Origin: Streptomyces sp. SirexAA-E
Lineage (GTDB): Bacteria; Actinomycetota; Actinomycetes; Streptomycetales; Streptomycetaceae
Reading direction: 5' to 3'
Length of the DNA: 64,000 bases
NCBI RefSeq assembly: GCF_000177195.2
Contig: NC_015953.1
Coordinates: 7,068,001-7,132,000, forward strand
Positions within the stretch are counted from its first letter, which is position 1, and every line of letters begins with the position of its first letter. Shown piece after piece: positions 25,171 to 33,131 of this stretch. Both the position numbers and the translations under genes were made by a program. The notes under the pieces are model-generated. The model was not told the origin of the DNA and did no database searches. It worked only from the letters and a program-made list of their open reading frames with translations.

Positions 25171-26054
25171 AGGAGGTCCTTGGTCAGGTCCGGGCCGAGC
25201 AGGCCGAGAGCCGCGAGCTCACCGACGGGCTCGGCGAGAGAACAGGTGCCGAAAGAGCGGAAGGCCTTGCGGACCTCCGGGGACAGGGCGCCGACGAGAC
25301 CGGCGACCGCGGCGGCGTCGCGTTCGGCCAGGACCGCGGCGATCTCCCCTTCGTCGGCGCCGTCGAGCGCGGCGCCGGTGGCCGCGAGCAGGTTGAGGTG
25401 GCCGTGCTGCTCGAACAGGGTCCGCGGATCGGTGTTGCGTACCGCGTGATGCAGCCCCGCCGTCGCCTTGAACGGGACCTCGGCGCCCACCGCGAGGCGC
25501 ACGGCGCGCGCGAGCTCCCTCTCGTCGGGATACAGCTCGGCCCGCACGCCGCCGGTGCGGAACTTCGCCAGGTACGGGGAGTCCGCCAGTGAGGCGATCA
25601 GCTCGGCGCGGCGTCCGTCGCGCGGCACCTCCACGTACACGGTCACCCGGGCGCGGTCGTCCGAGCCCGACAAAGCGGTGGACAGCCGGGGCACGATCTC
25701 CGCGGCGGACATGCCGTCGGGAACGGCGACTTCGAGGGATCGCGGCCGAGCCGCCCGCAGCGTGCTGACCGACGCCAGTGCCCTGGCCGCCTCCTCGGGT
25801 GAGGGCACCGTCACCGCGAGCTCCAGGGACCCCGCGTCGTATGCGGTCGTCAGCTCTGCCAGTTCGGCCAGCCGTGCCTGCGGAACCACGAGGGGCCCCA
25901 CGAGCGATGCGTGGGCGGCGGTGACGTGCCGGAGGTGCGCGGGCACCGCCTCGGCCAGCGGCATCTCACCGGGCGGAAACACCGCGGCGTCGTCGCAGAA
26001 CGAGGCGAACAGCTCGGGCGGGACCGTTCCGGCGCCGCGAGGACCGCCCGTCAC
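25167..26054 (-). CDS. Conserved protein of unknown function in the homogentisate operon
   Basis: A 295-residue soluble protein. I do not recognise a named enzyme family. It opens LFASFCDDAAVFPPGEMPLAEAV, a pattern I have seen in actinobacterial hypothetical proteins, and contains alternating beta/alpha stretches with RVTVYVEVPRD and VPFKATAGLHHAVRN that suggest a TIM-barrel-like fold. It sits between homogentisate dioxygenase and fumarylacetoacetase with 4-base overlaps on both sides, exactly where the maleylacetoacetate isomerase step is needed. No recognisable isomerase (zeta-GST or DinB type) is in the operon. A catalytic or auxiliary role there is inference. Confidence 0.7.
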   Translation of the reverse strand: MTGGPRGAGTVPPELFASFCDDAAVFPPGEMPLAEAVPAHLRHVTAAHASLVGPLVVPQARLAELAELTTAYDAGSLELAVTVPSPEEAARALASVSTLRAARPRSLEVAVPDGMSAAEIVPRLSTALSGSDDRARVTVYVEVPRDGRRAELIASLADSPYLAKFRTGGVRAELYPDERELARAVRLAVGAEVPFKATAGLHHAVRNTDPRTLFEQHGHLNLLAATGAALDGADEGEIAAVLAERDAAAVAGLVGALSPEVRKAFRSFGTCSLAEPVGELAALGLLGPDLTKDLL

Positions 26055-27253
26055 TTCCCGGCCTCCTTGCCGCCCTTGGCCCAGGAGTACGCGTAGACGC
26101 CGTCGTCGCAGTCGCGTGCCGCCTCACCGAGTTCCAGCGGCCGGAAGGTGTCCACCATGACCGCCAGCTCGTCGAAGAACTCCGCTCCGATGGCACGCTC
26201 GTAGGCGCCGGGCTGCGGTCCGTGCGGGTGGCCGCCGGGGTGCAGACTGATCGAGCCCTGCCCGATCCCGGACCCCTTGCGGGCCTCGTAGTCACCGCCG
26301 CAGTAGAACATCACCTCGTCCGAGTCCACGTTCGAGTGGTAGTACGGCACCGGGATGGCGAGGGGATGGTAGTCGACCTTGCGCGGCACGAAGTTGCAGA
26401 TGACGAAGTTGTCGCCCTCGAACACCTGGTGGGCCGGCGGCGGCTGGTGGACCCGGCCCGTGAGGGGCTCGAAGTCGTGGATGCTGAAGACGTACGGGTA
26501 GAGGCAGCCGTCCCAGCCGACGACGTCGAAGGGATGGTGCGGCAGCGTGTGCACCGTGCCCGCGATTCCCCCCGGCCCGTTGCCGCGGTGCTTGATGTAC
26601 ACCTCGACATCCCGCCCCGCCACGGCCCCGAGGTTCTCGGGGCCGCGGAGGTCCCTCTCGCAGAACGGGGCGTGCTCCAGGAACTGCCCGTAACGGGAGA
26701 GATAGCGCTTGGCGGGGGTGATGTGGGAGTTGGCCTCGATGGCGTACAGCCGTACCGGACCGTCCGGGACGATCCGGTACGTCGTCGCGCGGGGGATGAC
26801 GACGTAGTCGCCGTCATTCACCGGCAGGTCTCCGAAGACGGTCTCGACCCGAGCCGCTCCGGCCTCGACGTAGAGGCATTCGTCGCCGATCGCGTTGCGG
26901 TAGTACGGGCTGGTCGCGTCGGCGACGACGTAGGAGAGCCGGACGTCCCCGTTGCCCAGCAGCAACCTCCGGCCGGTCACCGCGTCGACCCCCGAAACGC
27001 CCTCGTCGAAGAGGTCGTGCGTGGAGAGGTGGCGTGGTGTCAGCGGATGGTTCGGGACGAGCGACTGGTCCGGCAGCTCCCAGCTCCGGTACGCGGCGAT
27101 CGCGGACGGGATGTTCACGTGGTAGAGCAGCGAGGAGTCGGAGGAGAAGCCCTCCTCGCCCATCAGCTCCTCGAAGTACAGCGACCCGTCGGGTGCGCGG
27201 TGCTGAGTGTGGCGCTTGGGCGGGACGTTCCCCGCCATGCGGTAGTACGGCAT
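26051..27253 (-). CDS. hmgA: Homogentisate 1,2-dioxygenase
   Basis: A 400-residue iron(II) ring-cleavage dioxygenase that opens homogentisate to maleylacetoacetate in tyrosine/phenylalanine catabolism. Visible are the N-terminal MAGNVPPKRHTQHR and YFEELMGEEGF, and the metal site region with VDYHPLAIPVPYYHSNVDSDEVMFY and HPGGHPHGPQPG. The ATG at 27253 is chosen for alignment with the family start. It is first in the operon, with the promoter in 27254-27689. Confidence 0.95.
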   Translation of the reverse strand: MPYYRMAGNVPPKRHTQHRAPDGSLYFEELMGEEGFSSDSSLLYHVNIPSAIAAYRSWELPDQSLVPNHPLTPRHLSTHDLFDEGVSGVDAVTGRRLLLGNGDVRLSYVVADATSPYYRNAIGDECLYVEAGAARVETVFGDLPVNDGDYVVIPRATTYRIVPDGPVRLYAIEANSHITPAKRYLSRYGQFLEHAPFCERDLRGPENLGAVAGRDVEVYIKHRGNGPGGIAGTVHTLPHHPFDVVGWDGCLYPYVFSIHDFEPLTGRVHQPPPAHQVFEGDNFVICNFVPRKVDYHPLAIPVPYYHSNVDSDEVMFYCGGDYEARKGSGIGQGSISLHPGGHPHGPQPGAYERAIGAEFFDELAVMVDTFRPLELGEAARDCDDGVYAYSWAKGGKEAGK

Positions 27254-27434
27254 GCCTGTCCATCTCCTGTCGGCAGTTCGCCCTGTGGCGGTGAACACCC
27301 GGGGCGGCGGACGCCGGTGGCGCCGGAGCAGGTGTCGACGCGGGGAGGGCCCGCGAGCCGCGCCGGGCCGTGCGCGCAGGCTGTGCGGCCTGAGGACACG
27401 CCCAGCAAGGTGTCCTGAAGGCGCTTCGACCGAG

Positions 27435-27470
27435 TGTGCGCCTGGCGCACATTTGTGTGCGGTGTCCGCA
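27435..27470. promoter_or_regulatory. Palindromic operators between hmgA and iclR
   Basis: TGTGCGCCTGGCGCACA (27435-27451) is a perfect 17-base palindrome; TGCGGTGTCCGCA (27458-27470) is a perfect 13-base palindrome. They lie between the divergent hmgA and IclR genes, a natural place for IclR binding. The remaining 436-base spacer holds no supported gene. Confidence 0.55.
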
Positions 27471-27689
27471 ACCTGGATGCAACATAGTTCGCGTCCCGAG
27501 CGCGGTCAAGAGCTGCTGTGCCGCTGCTCCCGCGAGGTGGGAGCCGTGTACGCGCGACCGCGGTGCCGACGAACGCGGGAGCCGTCGGCAGGCCGGGCGG
27601 CGGGGGTGATTAACCTTCGAGTGGCCGCACTCCATGCTCGGAGCCGCGGTGCGCTACGACCCGCGGAGCGAACACAGGAGGAAGCCCAC

Positions 27690-28361
27690 GTGGCCACCTT
27701 GCAGAGTCTGGACCGTGGCCTGCGTGCCCTCAGCCTCGTCTCCCTCGCCCCCGAGGGGCTCACGGTCGCCGAGATCGCGACACGGCTCGGCACCGACCGG
27801 GCGACCGCGTACCGCGTCGTCGACACGCTCGAACAGCACGCGCTGGTGACCCGGGGCCCGGGAAAGAGGATCAGGCTCGGGGCCGGCGCGGTCGTCTTCG
27901 CGAGCCGCTTCCAACCGCAGCTGATCCGCGCGGCCGGACCCGTTCTCCAGGAACTCGCCGACGCCGCCGGGGTGGCCGCCTTCCTCTCCCTGGCCCAGGG
28001 AGGGGACGCGTGCGTCCCCGTGCTGTCCGCGGAACCCGCCCGGCAGACGATCTTCCAGGTCAGCTACCGCATCGGGGCCGGTCACCCGCTGGACCGGGGA
28101 GCCAACGGCATCGCCATCCTGGCGCTCCAGCCGCCGGCGGAGAACGACTCCGAAGCTGTCGAACAGGCACGGGACGTCGGGTACAGCGTGACCGCCGGGG
28201 AGCTTCAGCACGGAGCCGTCGGGGTGGCCGCGGGCTTCGAGGTGCCGCACCTGCTCGGCGCGTCCGTCGGCACGGTCGCCATGGGGGAGGTCGACGTCGA
28301 TCGCCTGGGGGAGCTGGTGAGGGAGGCGGCCGCCCGGCTCGCACGGCTCAGCCGCGCCTGA
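27690..28361 (+). CDS. IclR-family regulator, probably of the homogentisate operon
   Basis: A 223-residue regulator. The winged HTH (LQSLDRGLRALSLV...LTVAEIATRLGTDRATAYRVVDTLEQHALV) is followed by the IclR effector domain ending with a GEVDVDRLGELVREAAARL helix. The GTG at 27690 is chosen for AGGAGG 9 bases upstream; a longer frame has no support. It is divergent from hmgA, so I infer that it represses or activates that operon with an aromatic catabolite as effector. Confidence 0.88.
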   Translation: MATLQSLDRGLRALSLVSLAPEGLTVAEIATRLGTDRATAYRVVDTLEQHALVTRGPGKRIRLGAGAVVFASRFQPQLIRAAGPVLQELADAAGVAAFLSLAQGGDACVPVLSAEPARQTIFQVSYRIGAGHPLDRGANGIAILALQPPAENDSEAVEQARDVGYSVTAGELQHGAVGVAAGFEVPHLLGASVGTVAMGEVDVDRLGELVREAAARLARLSRA

Positions 28362-28381
28362 ACCCGCCTCGTCTACGCCGC

Positions 28382-28409
28382 GAACGCCGTGCCCTGGGGT
28401 ACGGCGTTC
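28382..28409. terminator. Hairpin between two convergent IclR genes
   Basis: 12-bp arms at 28382-28393 and 28398-28409 with one G-T pair and a 4-base loop. It can end transcripts of both regulators. Confidence 0.6.
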
Positions 28410-28455
28410 ACGGCCTCCGCGGGCGGCGCCCACCGGCGCCGATCGGTCAGGACCT

Positions 28456-29166
28456 TCAGTCGAGCAGTTCGCCCAGGCTCCTCGCGGCACGGGAGACCAT
28501 GGTGCCGAGCTGGTCGAGGTCGGTGTACTCGAAGACCGAGACGCCGATGCTGGCCGCCGCCGTCCCGTTGCCCGACGGAACGGCGGCGGAGACGCCGGTC
28601 ACGGCGGGGATGACTTCGCCCGTGGTCACCGCGTACCCCTTGGCGCGGGCCTCGGTGACCTCCAGGCGCTCGCCCTCCCGGTACGGGCCGTGGGCGAGTA
28701 CGGCGACGCCGCCGGAACCCTGCTCGATGGAGTGGGTCTGACCGGGCCGGAAGGACACGTGGACCAGGGCGCCGCGCGGTTCCACCACCATGAGGGCGCG
28801 CATCTGGGCGTCGCCCTCCTGGACCAGCAGGTGTGCGGTGGCCCGGGTGCTTTCGGCCAGCTCGTCCAGGATCGGACGGGCCAGCGCGCGTAGATCCTGC
28901 TGTACGGGTTCGGCCAGCGACACCAGGCCCGTACCCAGGACGATCCGGCGCTGGTGGTCGCGGCGGCACAGCTGGTGTGCCTCGAGGGTCCGCACCAGGC
29001 GGTGCGCGACTGTGCGGTGCACCGAGATGGCGTCCGCCAGCTCGCTGACGGTCAGGCCCTGCGGATGCTCCGAGAGGACTCTGAGCAGCAGCAGTCCGTG
29101 GTGGAGCGTCTTGGACATACCCGCATCGAGTTCGGGGACCGACCGGGTCGGCGAAGGTGAAGTCAC
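28456..29166 (-). CDS. IclR-family regulator of the divergent catabolic operon
   Basis: A 236-residue IclR protein. The HTH is in LTVSELADAISVHRTVAHRLVRTLEAHQL; the effector domain includes AHLLVQEGDAQMRALMVVEP and PGQTHSIEQGSGGVAVLAH. The GTG at 29166 has AAGGG 9 bases upstream. It is divergent from the six-gene operon starting at 29322, with a 21-base palindrome between them, so it is very likely its regulator. Confidence 0.88.
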   Translation of the reverse strand: MTSPSPTRSVPELDAGMSKTLHHGLLLLRVLSEHPQGLTVSELADAISVHRTVAHRLVRTLEAHQLCRRDHQRRIVLGTGLVSLAEPVQQDLRALARPILDELAESTRATAHLLVQEGDAQMRALMVVEPRGALVHVSFRPGQTHSIEQGSGGVAVLAHGPYREGERLEVTEARAKGYAVTTGEVIPAVTGVSAAVPSGNGTAAASIGVSVFEYTDLDQLGTMVSRAARSLGELLD

Positions 29167-29212
29167 GAATTCATCCCTTGACGGGTTTCAGCCAGCTACC
29201 TATGCTCCCATT

Positions 29213-29233
29213 ATTCGCACAGGCGGTGCGAAT
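29213..29233. promoter_or_regulatory. Perfect palindrome, probable IclR operator
   Basis: ATTCGCAC, five bases, GTGCGAAT: a perfect 21-base inverted repeat between the divergent IclR gene and the catabolic operon. A degenerate CGCACA...TGTGTCG repeat follows at about 29235-29258. Confidence 0.65.
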
Positions 29234-29321
29234 ATCGCACACAATCTCGATGTGTCGCAAGCTCTCCTCTTCAGCGGCTGGACGACTGCCGGAGTAGGAC
29301 ACGAGCCGAACGGATCTTCGT

Positions 29322-29777
29322 ATGAACCCCAATGCGCCCGCGCCTGCCGCCAGCGCCCGGCTGGCCGAAATCCACCAGCTGTACCACCTCCAGAGTCACC
29401 TCATCGACGGTGGTCGCGCCGCGGAATGGGCAGCGACCTTCACCGCGGACGGCAGTTTCACCTCGCCCTCCTATCCCGCCCCGGTGACCGGCACCGCCGC
29501 GCTGACCGCGTTCGCGGAACGGTTCGCCGCCGACTGCGCCGCCGACGGCGTGGTACGACGGCACGTGGTCAGCAATGTGGCCCTGACCGGCGACGACGGA
29601 GCCGGAACCGTGCGGGTGGAGGCGTATCTGCAGATCGTCGCGACACCCGGCGGCGGTACACCGCACACCGAACGGTTCACCACACTCACCGACCGGGTCG
29701 TCCACGACGGCAGCGGCTGGCGGATCGTCGCCCGCGTGGTACGCCGCGACGGAGCCCCTGCCGACCCCCAGGCCTGA
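29322..29777 (+). CDS. NTF2-like (SnoaL-type) protein
   Basis: A 151-residue protein with the NTF2-like cone fold: EIHQLYHLQSHLIDGGRAAEWAATFTADGSFTSP at the N-terminus, VSNVALTGDD and VRVEAYLQIVATPGG in the sheet, and a closing HDGSGWRIVARVVRRD. Such proteins act as isomerases, dehydratases or cyclases, or as small subunits. It is the first gene of the IclR-controlled operon; another NTF2-like protein closes it. The catalytic residues cannot be assigned. Confidence 0.82.
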   Translation: MNPNAPAPAASARLAEIHQLYHLQSHLIDGGRAAEWAATFTADGSFTSPSYPAPVTGTAALTAFAERFAADCAADGVVRRHVVSNVALTGDDGAGTVRVEAYLQIVATPGGGTPHTERFTTLTDRVVHDGSGWRIVARVVRRDGAPADPQA

Positions 29778-30040
29778 CGCCGCGGCCTGAACGACCCGGG
29801 CCGTGCCCGCACGTGTCACGACACTCCCACGGCGACGCCCGGCCGGATCGACGCCTTCCGGCCCGACGGCCCCGGAGTGTCGGCGAGGGAAGCGGGCGAC
29901 GACCGGCACTCCCTCCGGCCGAGCCCACCGGTACCCGTCCCGCCCCGCACTGCCTCAGACATGTGACAGCGACCGCGCTCCGACGGTCCCCATGGCATTC
30001 AGTGCCCACTCAAGCTTTCGCGCGTTCTAAGGACCGATCC

Positions 30041-31384
30041 ATGGCAGACCTGGCAGCCGAACCGACGCCGACGAACCGACCAGGGGAGGCGTCGTCCAAG
30101 GACGGCACGAACCCCGCCGCCACACTGAAAGTCATCCGAGCGGCGATCCTCGGGACCGTCGTCGAGTACTACGACTTCGGCATCTACGGCTACATGGCCA
30201 CCCTGCTCGCGGCGCACTTCTTCGTCGAGAGCGACCCGAACTCGGCGCTGCTCTCCACCTTCGCCGCGTTCGCGGTCGCCTTCTTCCTCCGGGCGCCCGG
30301 AGGCATCCTCTTCGGACACATGGGCGACAAGTACGGCCGCAAGAAGGCGCTCACCTGGACCATCCTGCTGATGGCCGTCGCCACCACCGGCATCGGGCTG
30401 ATCCCCTCGTACGCCACGCTCGGCATCTGGGCGACCTGCCTCCTGGTGCTGTGCCGCTGCCTCCAGGGCTTCGCGGCCGGCGGCGAACTCGGCGGTGCGA
30501 ACGCCTTCGTGTCCGAGCACGCCCCGGCCCACCGGCGGGCGTTCCACACCTCGTTCGTCAACACCGGCACCTACCTCGGCTCGCTGGTCGCCTCGCTGGT
30601 CGCCCTGGTGCTGACCTCGGCCGTCAGCGAGGACACCCTGCACGACTGGGCCTGGCGCATCCCCTTCCTCCTCAGCGCGGTGATCGGCCTGATCGGCCTC
30701 TACATCCGCAGGCAACTGCCCGAGACCGAGCAGTTCGAGGCCGTCCAGGAGAGCGACTCGGTCGAGGTGGCGAAGTACCCCATCGCCGACGTGTTCACCC
30801 ACGCGTGGCGCCAGATCGTGCTGGTCACCTTCCTCGGGGCGCTGATCGTCGGCGGCTACTACGTGGCCGGCGTGTACGCCGCCAGCTACCTCCAGACCGA
30901 AGGGGGGCGCTCGGCCGACTTCGCGTTCACCTCCACCTGCATCGCCATGGTCGCCGCGGTGATCAGCCTGCCCATCGCCGGATACGTCGGCGACCGCATC
31001 GGCCGCCGGCCCGTGTTCTTCTTCGGAAGCGGCGTCACCGCCCTCGTCTCCCTCCCGGCCTTCATGGTGATGCGCGACGGCAGCCCGGTGGCCGCCGTCC
31101 TCGCCCAGTGCTCTCTGACCTTCTTCATCGGCCTGGTCAACGGCGTCTCGTTCGCCGCCTACGCCGAGATCTTCCGGGCGCGCTACCGCTACAGCGGCAT
31201 CGCGATGAGCAACAACGTCACCAACATGGCACTGGGAGGCACGGCGCCCTTCATCGCCACGCTCCTGATCAACACCACCGACAACAACCTGGCGCCGGCG
31301 GGATACCTGATCGCCACCGCGCTCATGACCTTCGTCGCCACCTTCTTCCTCAAGGAGACCCGCGGAACGGAGCTGGAACTGTGA
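30041..31384 (+). CDS. MFS transporter of the metabolite:H+ symporter (MHS) family
   Basis: A 447-residue, 12-helix permease. Diagnostic MHS features are ILGTVVEYYDFGIYGYMA in helix 1, GHMGDKYGRKKALTWTILLM between helices 2 and 3, and LCRCLQGFAAGGELGGANAFVSEHAPAHRRAF around helix 4. MHS permeases take up organic acids such as shikimate, 2-oxoglutarate, citrate or aromatic acids, which hints that the substrate of the operon is an acid. The ATG at 30041 has an AAGGA site. A 263-base spacer separates it from the NTF2-like gene; the next gene overlaps it (GTGA). Confidence 0.9.
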   Translation: MADLAAEPTPTNRPGEASSKDGTNPAATLKVIRAAILGTVVEYYDFGIYGYMATLLAAHFFVESDPNSALLSTFAAFAVAFFLRAPGGILFGHMGDKYGRKKALTWTILLMAVATTGIGLIPSYATLGIWATCLLVLCRCLQGFAAGGELGGANAFVSEHAPAHRRAFHTSFVNTGTYLGSLVASLVALVLTSAVSEDTLHDWAWRIPFLLSAVIGLIGLYIRRQLPETEQFEAVQESDSVEVAKYPIADVFTHAWRQIVLVTFLGALIVGGYYVAGVYAASYLQTEGGRSADFAFTSTCIAMVAAVISLPIAGYVGDRIGRRPVFFFGSGVTALVSLPAFMVMRDGSPVAAVLAQCSLTFFIGLVNGVSFAAYAEIFRARYRYSGIAMSNNVTNMALGGTAPFIATLLINTTDNNLAPAGYLIATALMTFVATFFLKETRGTELEL

Positions 31385-32196
31385 ACCGCGCACAGACCGG
31401 CCGACGCAGGTTCGAAGGCCGCGCGGTCCTGGTCACCGGAGCCGCCGGGGGCCTGGGACGGGCCGACTGCCTGGCACTGGCCTCCGAGGGGGCGCACCTC
31501 TGGGCCGCCGACATCGACGTGGCCGCCGCCGAGGCGCTCGTCGCCGAACTCGCGGCGGTCGGCGGGTCGGGGCAGGCCGTCCACCTGGACGTCGCCGACG
31601 CCGACTCCTGGAGTGCGCTGGCCGACGAGGTGGAGGCCGCCGGGCCGCTCCACGGCCTGGTCAACAACGCCGGCGTCAGCCTGCGCGCCGGCATCGCCGA
31701 CACCACCGTCGAACAGTGGCAGCGCGTCATGGACATCAACCTCTCCAGCGTCTTCTACGGTCTCAAGACACTCACCCCCGCACTCGCGCGAGGGGCCCAG
31801 GACGGCGGGGCCGCAGTCGTGAACGTCTCGTCCGTCGCCGGGATGGTCGGCTACTTCTCCGCCACGTACGGCACCAGCAAATGGGGCGTCCGCGGGCTGT
31901 CGAAGGTCGGCGCGCTCGAACTCGCCGCGCACGGCATCCGCGTGAACTCGCTGCACCCGGGCCTCACCTCTACCCCCCTGCTCCACCAGGCCCCCGACAC
32001 CTCCTTCGTGGACGAGAGCCTGCGGTCGGTCCCGGCCGGCCGACTCGCGACTCCCCAGGAGATCGCGCGCGTGGTCGCGTTCCTGCTGTCCGACGACTCC
32101 ACGTACATCACGGGCGAGGAAGTCGTCGTCGACGGCGGACTGACGTCCGGCGGGCTCTACCACCGCATCCTCGCGGGACTGGCCGACAAGCCGTGA
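31381..32196 (+). CDS. Short-chain dehydrogenase/reductase (first of operon)
   Basis: A 271-residue Rossmann-fold oxidoreductase. The cofactor motif is LVTGAAGGLGRAD, NNAG is in LVNNAGVSL, catalytic Ser is in NVSSVAGMVG and the YxxxK pair in TYGTSKWGVRG; the C-terminal YITGEEVVVDGG is typical of classical SDRs. It probably oxidises a secondary alcohol with NAD(P). The GTG at 31381 overlaps the transporter stop as GTGA, which shows coupling. Confidence 0.92.
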   Translation: MNRAQTGRRRFEGRAVLVTGAAGGLGRADCLALASEGAHLWAADIDVAAAEALVAELAAVGGSGQAVHLDVADADSWSALADEVEAAGPLHGLVNNAGVSLRAGIADTTVEQWQRVMDINLSSVFYGLKTLTPALARGAQDGGAAVVNVSSVAGMVGYFSATYGTSKWGVRGLSKVGALELAAHGIRVNSLHPGLTSTPLLHQAPDTSFVDESLRSVPAGRLATPQEIARVVAFLLSDDSTYITGEEVVVDGGLTSGGLYHRILAGLADKP

Positions 32197-32294
32197 ACCG
32201 CCCCCACCGAGACCGGCCCGAGACCGGCGCGCCGACGACCGACGCGCGTCGGCACCGGTCCGCAACCCACCCCACCCCACCTGAAGGATCTCCC

Positions 32295-33131
32295 ATGAGC
32301 ACCACCCAGGCACCCGACGACAACCCCGGCCGTGTCAACCACGACGCCCTCCCCGCGATCAACCCCGAACTGGTCGGCCGCACCGTCGTCGTGACCGGCG
32401 CCGGCCGAGGCATGGGCGCACTCTTCCTGGAGGAGCTGGCACGCCGAGGCGTCAACGGCGTCGGCGGTGACCTCGACCAGGAGGAGATGGCCTCCGTCGC
32501 CGAGAAGATCAACGCACGCCTCGCCGGCACCAGCGGCGCGGGCCGCGTGGTCGGCGTCGGCGCCGACGTCACCGACCCGGCCGCCGGCGACGAACTGGTG
32601 GCCACCGCCCTGCGTGAGTTCGGCCGGCTCGACCTGTGGGTCAACAACGCCGGCGTCTTCCCGCAGGCCGAGTTCACCGACATCACACCCCAGCAGCTCG
32701 CGCTCACCTACGGCGTCAACGTCAACGGCGTCGTGTACGGCGGGCAGGCGGCCGCCCGCCACTTCCGCACCGTCGGGGGCGGCGCGATCGTCAACATGTC
32801 CTCGGTCGCCGCCGTCCGCGCACGGCCCACCCGCGCCACGTACAACTCCTCGAAGGCCGCCGTACGGCACCTCACCACCTGCATGGCCGTCGAACTCGGC
32901 CCCGACAACATCCGCGTCAACTCCATCGCACCGGGCTACATCGACACCGAGATGACCCGCTGGATCCGCGAGGACCGGGCAGCGATGGACCGCGCGCTCA
33001 CCACGGTTCCGCTGCGCCGGATCGGCGCGCCCATGGAGGTCTTCGCCGCCCTGTACTTCCTCCTCTCCGACAGCGCCCGGTACATCACCGGCATCAGCAT
33101 CCCGGTGGACGGCGGGTCGCAGCATGTCTGA
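32295..33131 (+). CDS. Short-chain dehydrogenase/reductase (second of operon)
   Basis: A 278-residue classical SDR with VVVTGAGRGMG (cofactor), VNNAGVFP, MSSVAAVRA (Ser), TYNSSKAAVRH (Tyr, Lys) and YITGISIPVDGGS at the end. It has a 20-residue polar N-terminal extension. The ATG at 32295 has a GAAGGA site. Its stop lies 8 bases inside the flavoprotein gene. With the first SDR it could oxidise two ring hydroxyls in sequence (inference). Confidence 0.92.
   Translation: MSTTQAPDDNPGRVNHDALPAINPELVGRTVVVTGAGRGMGALFLEELARRGVNGVGGDLDQEEMASVAEKINARLAGTSGAGRVVGVGADVTDPAAGDELVATALREFGRLDLWVNNAGVFPQAEFTDITPQQLALTYGVNVNGVVYGGQAAARHFRTVGGGAIVNMSSVAAVRARPTRATYNSSKAAVRHLTTCMAVELGPDNIRVNSIAPGYIDTEMTRWIREDRAAMDRALTTVPLRRIGAPMEVFAALYFLLSDSARYITGISIPVDGGSQHV

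Noticed and set aside
28790..30040. Upstream extension of the MHS transporter frame
   Set aside because: It overlaps the IclR gene and the NTF2-like gene; the ATG at 30041 has a ribosome site and a normal transporter N-terminus.
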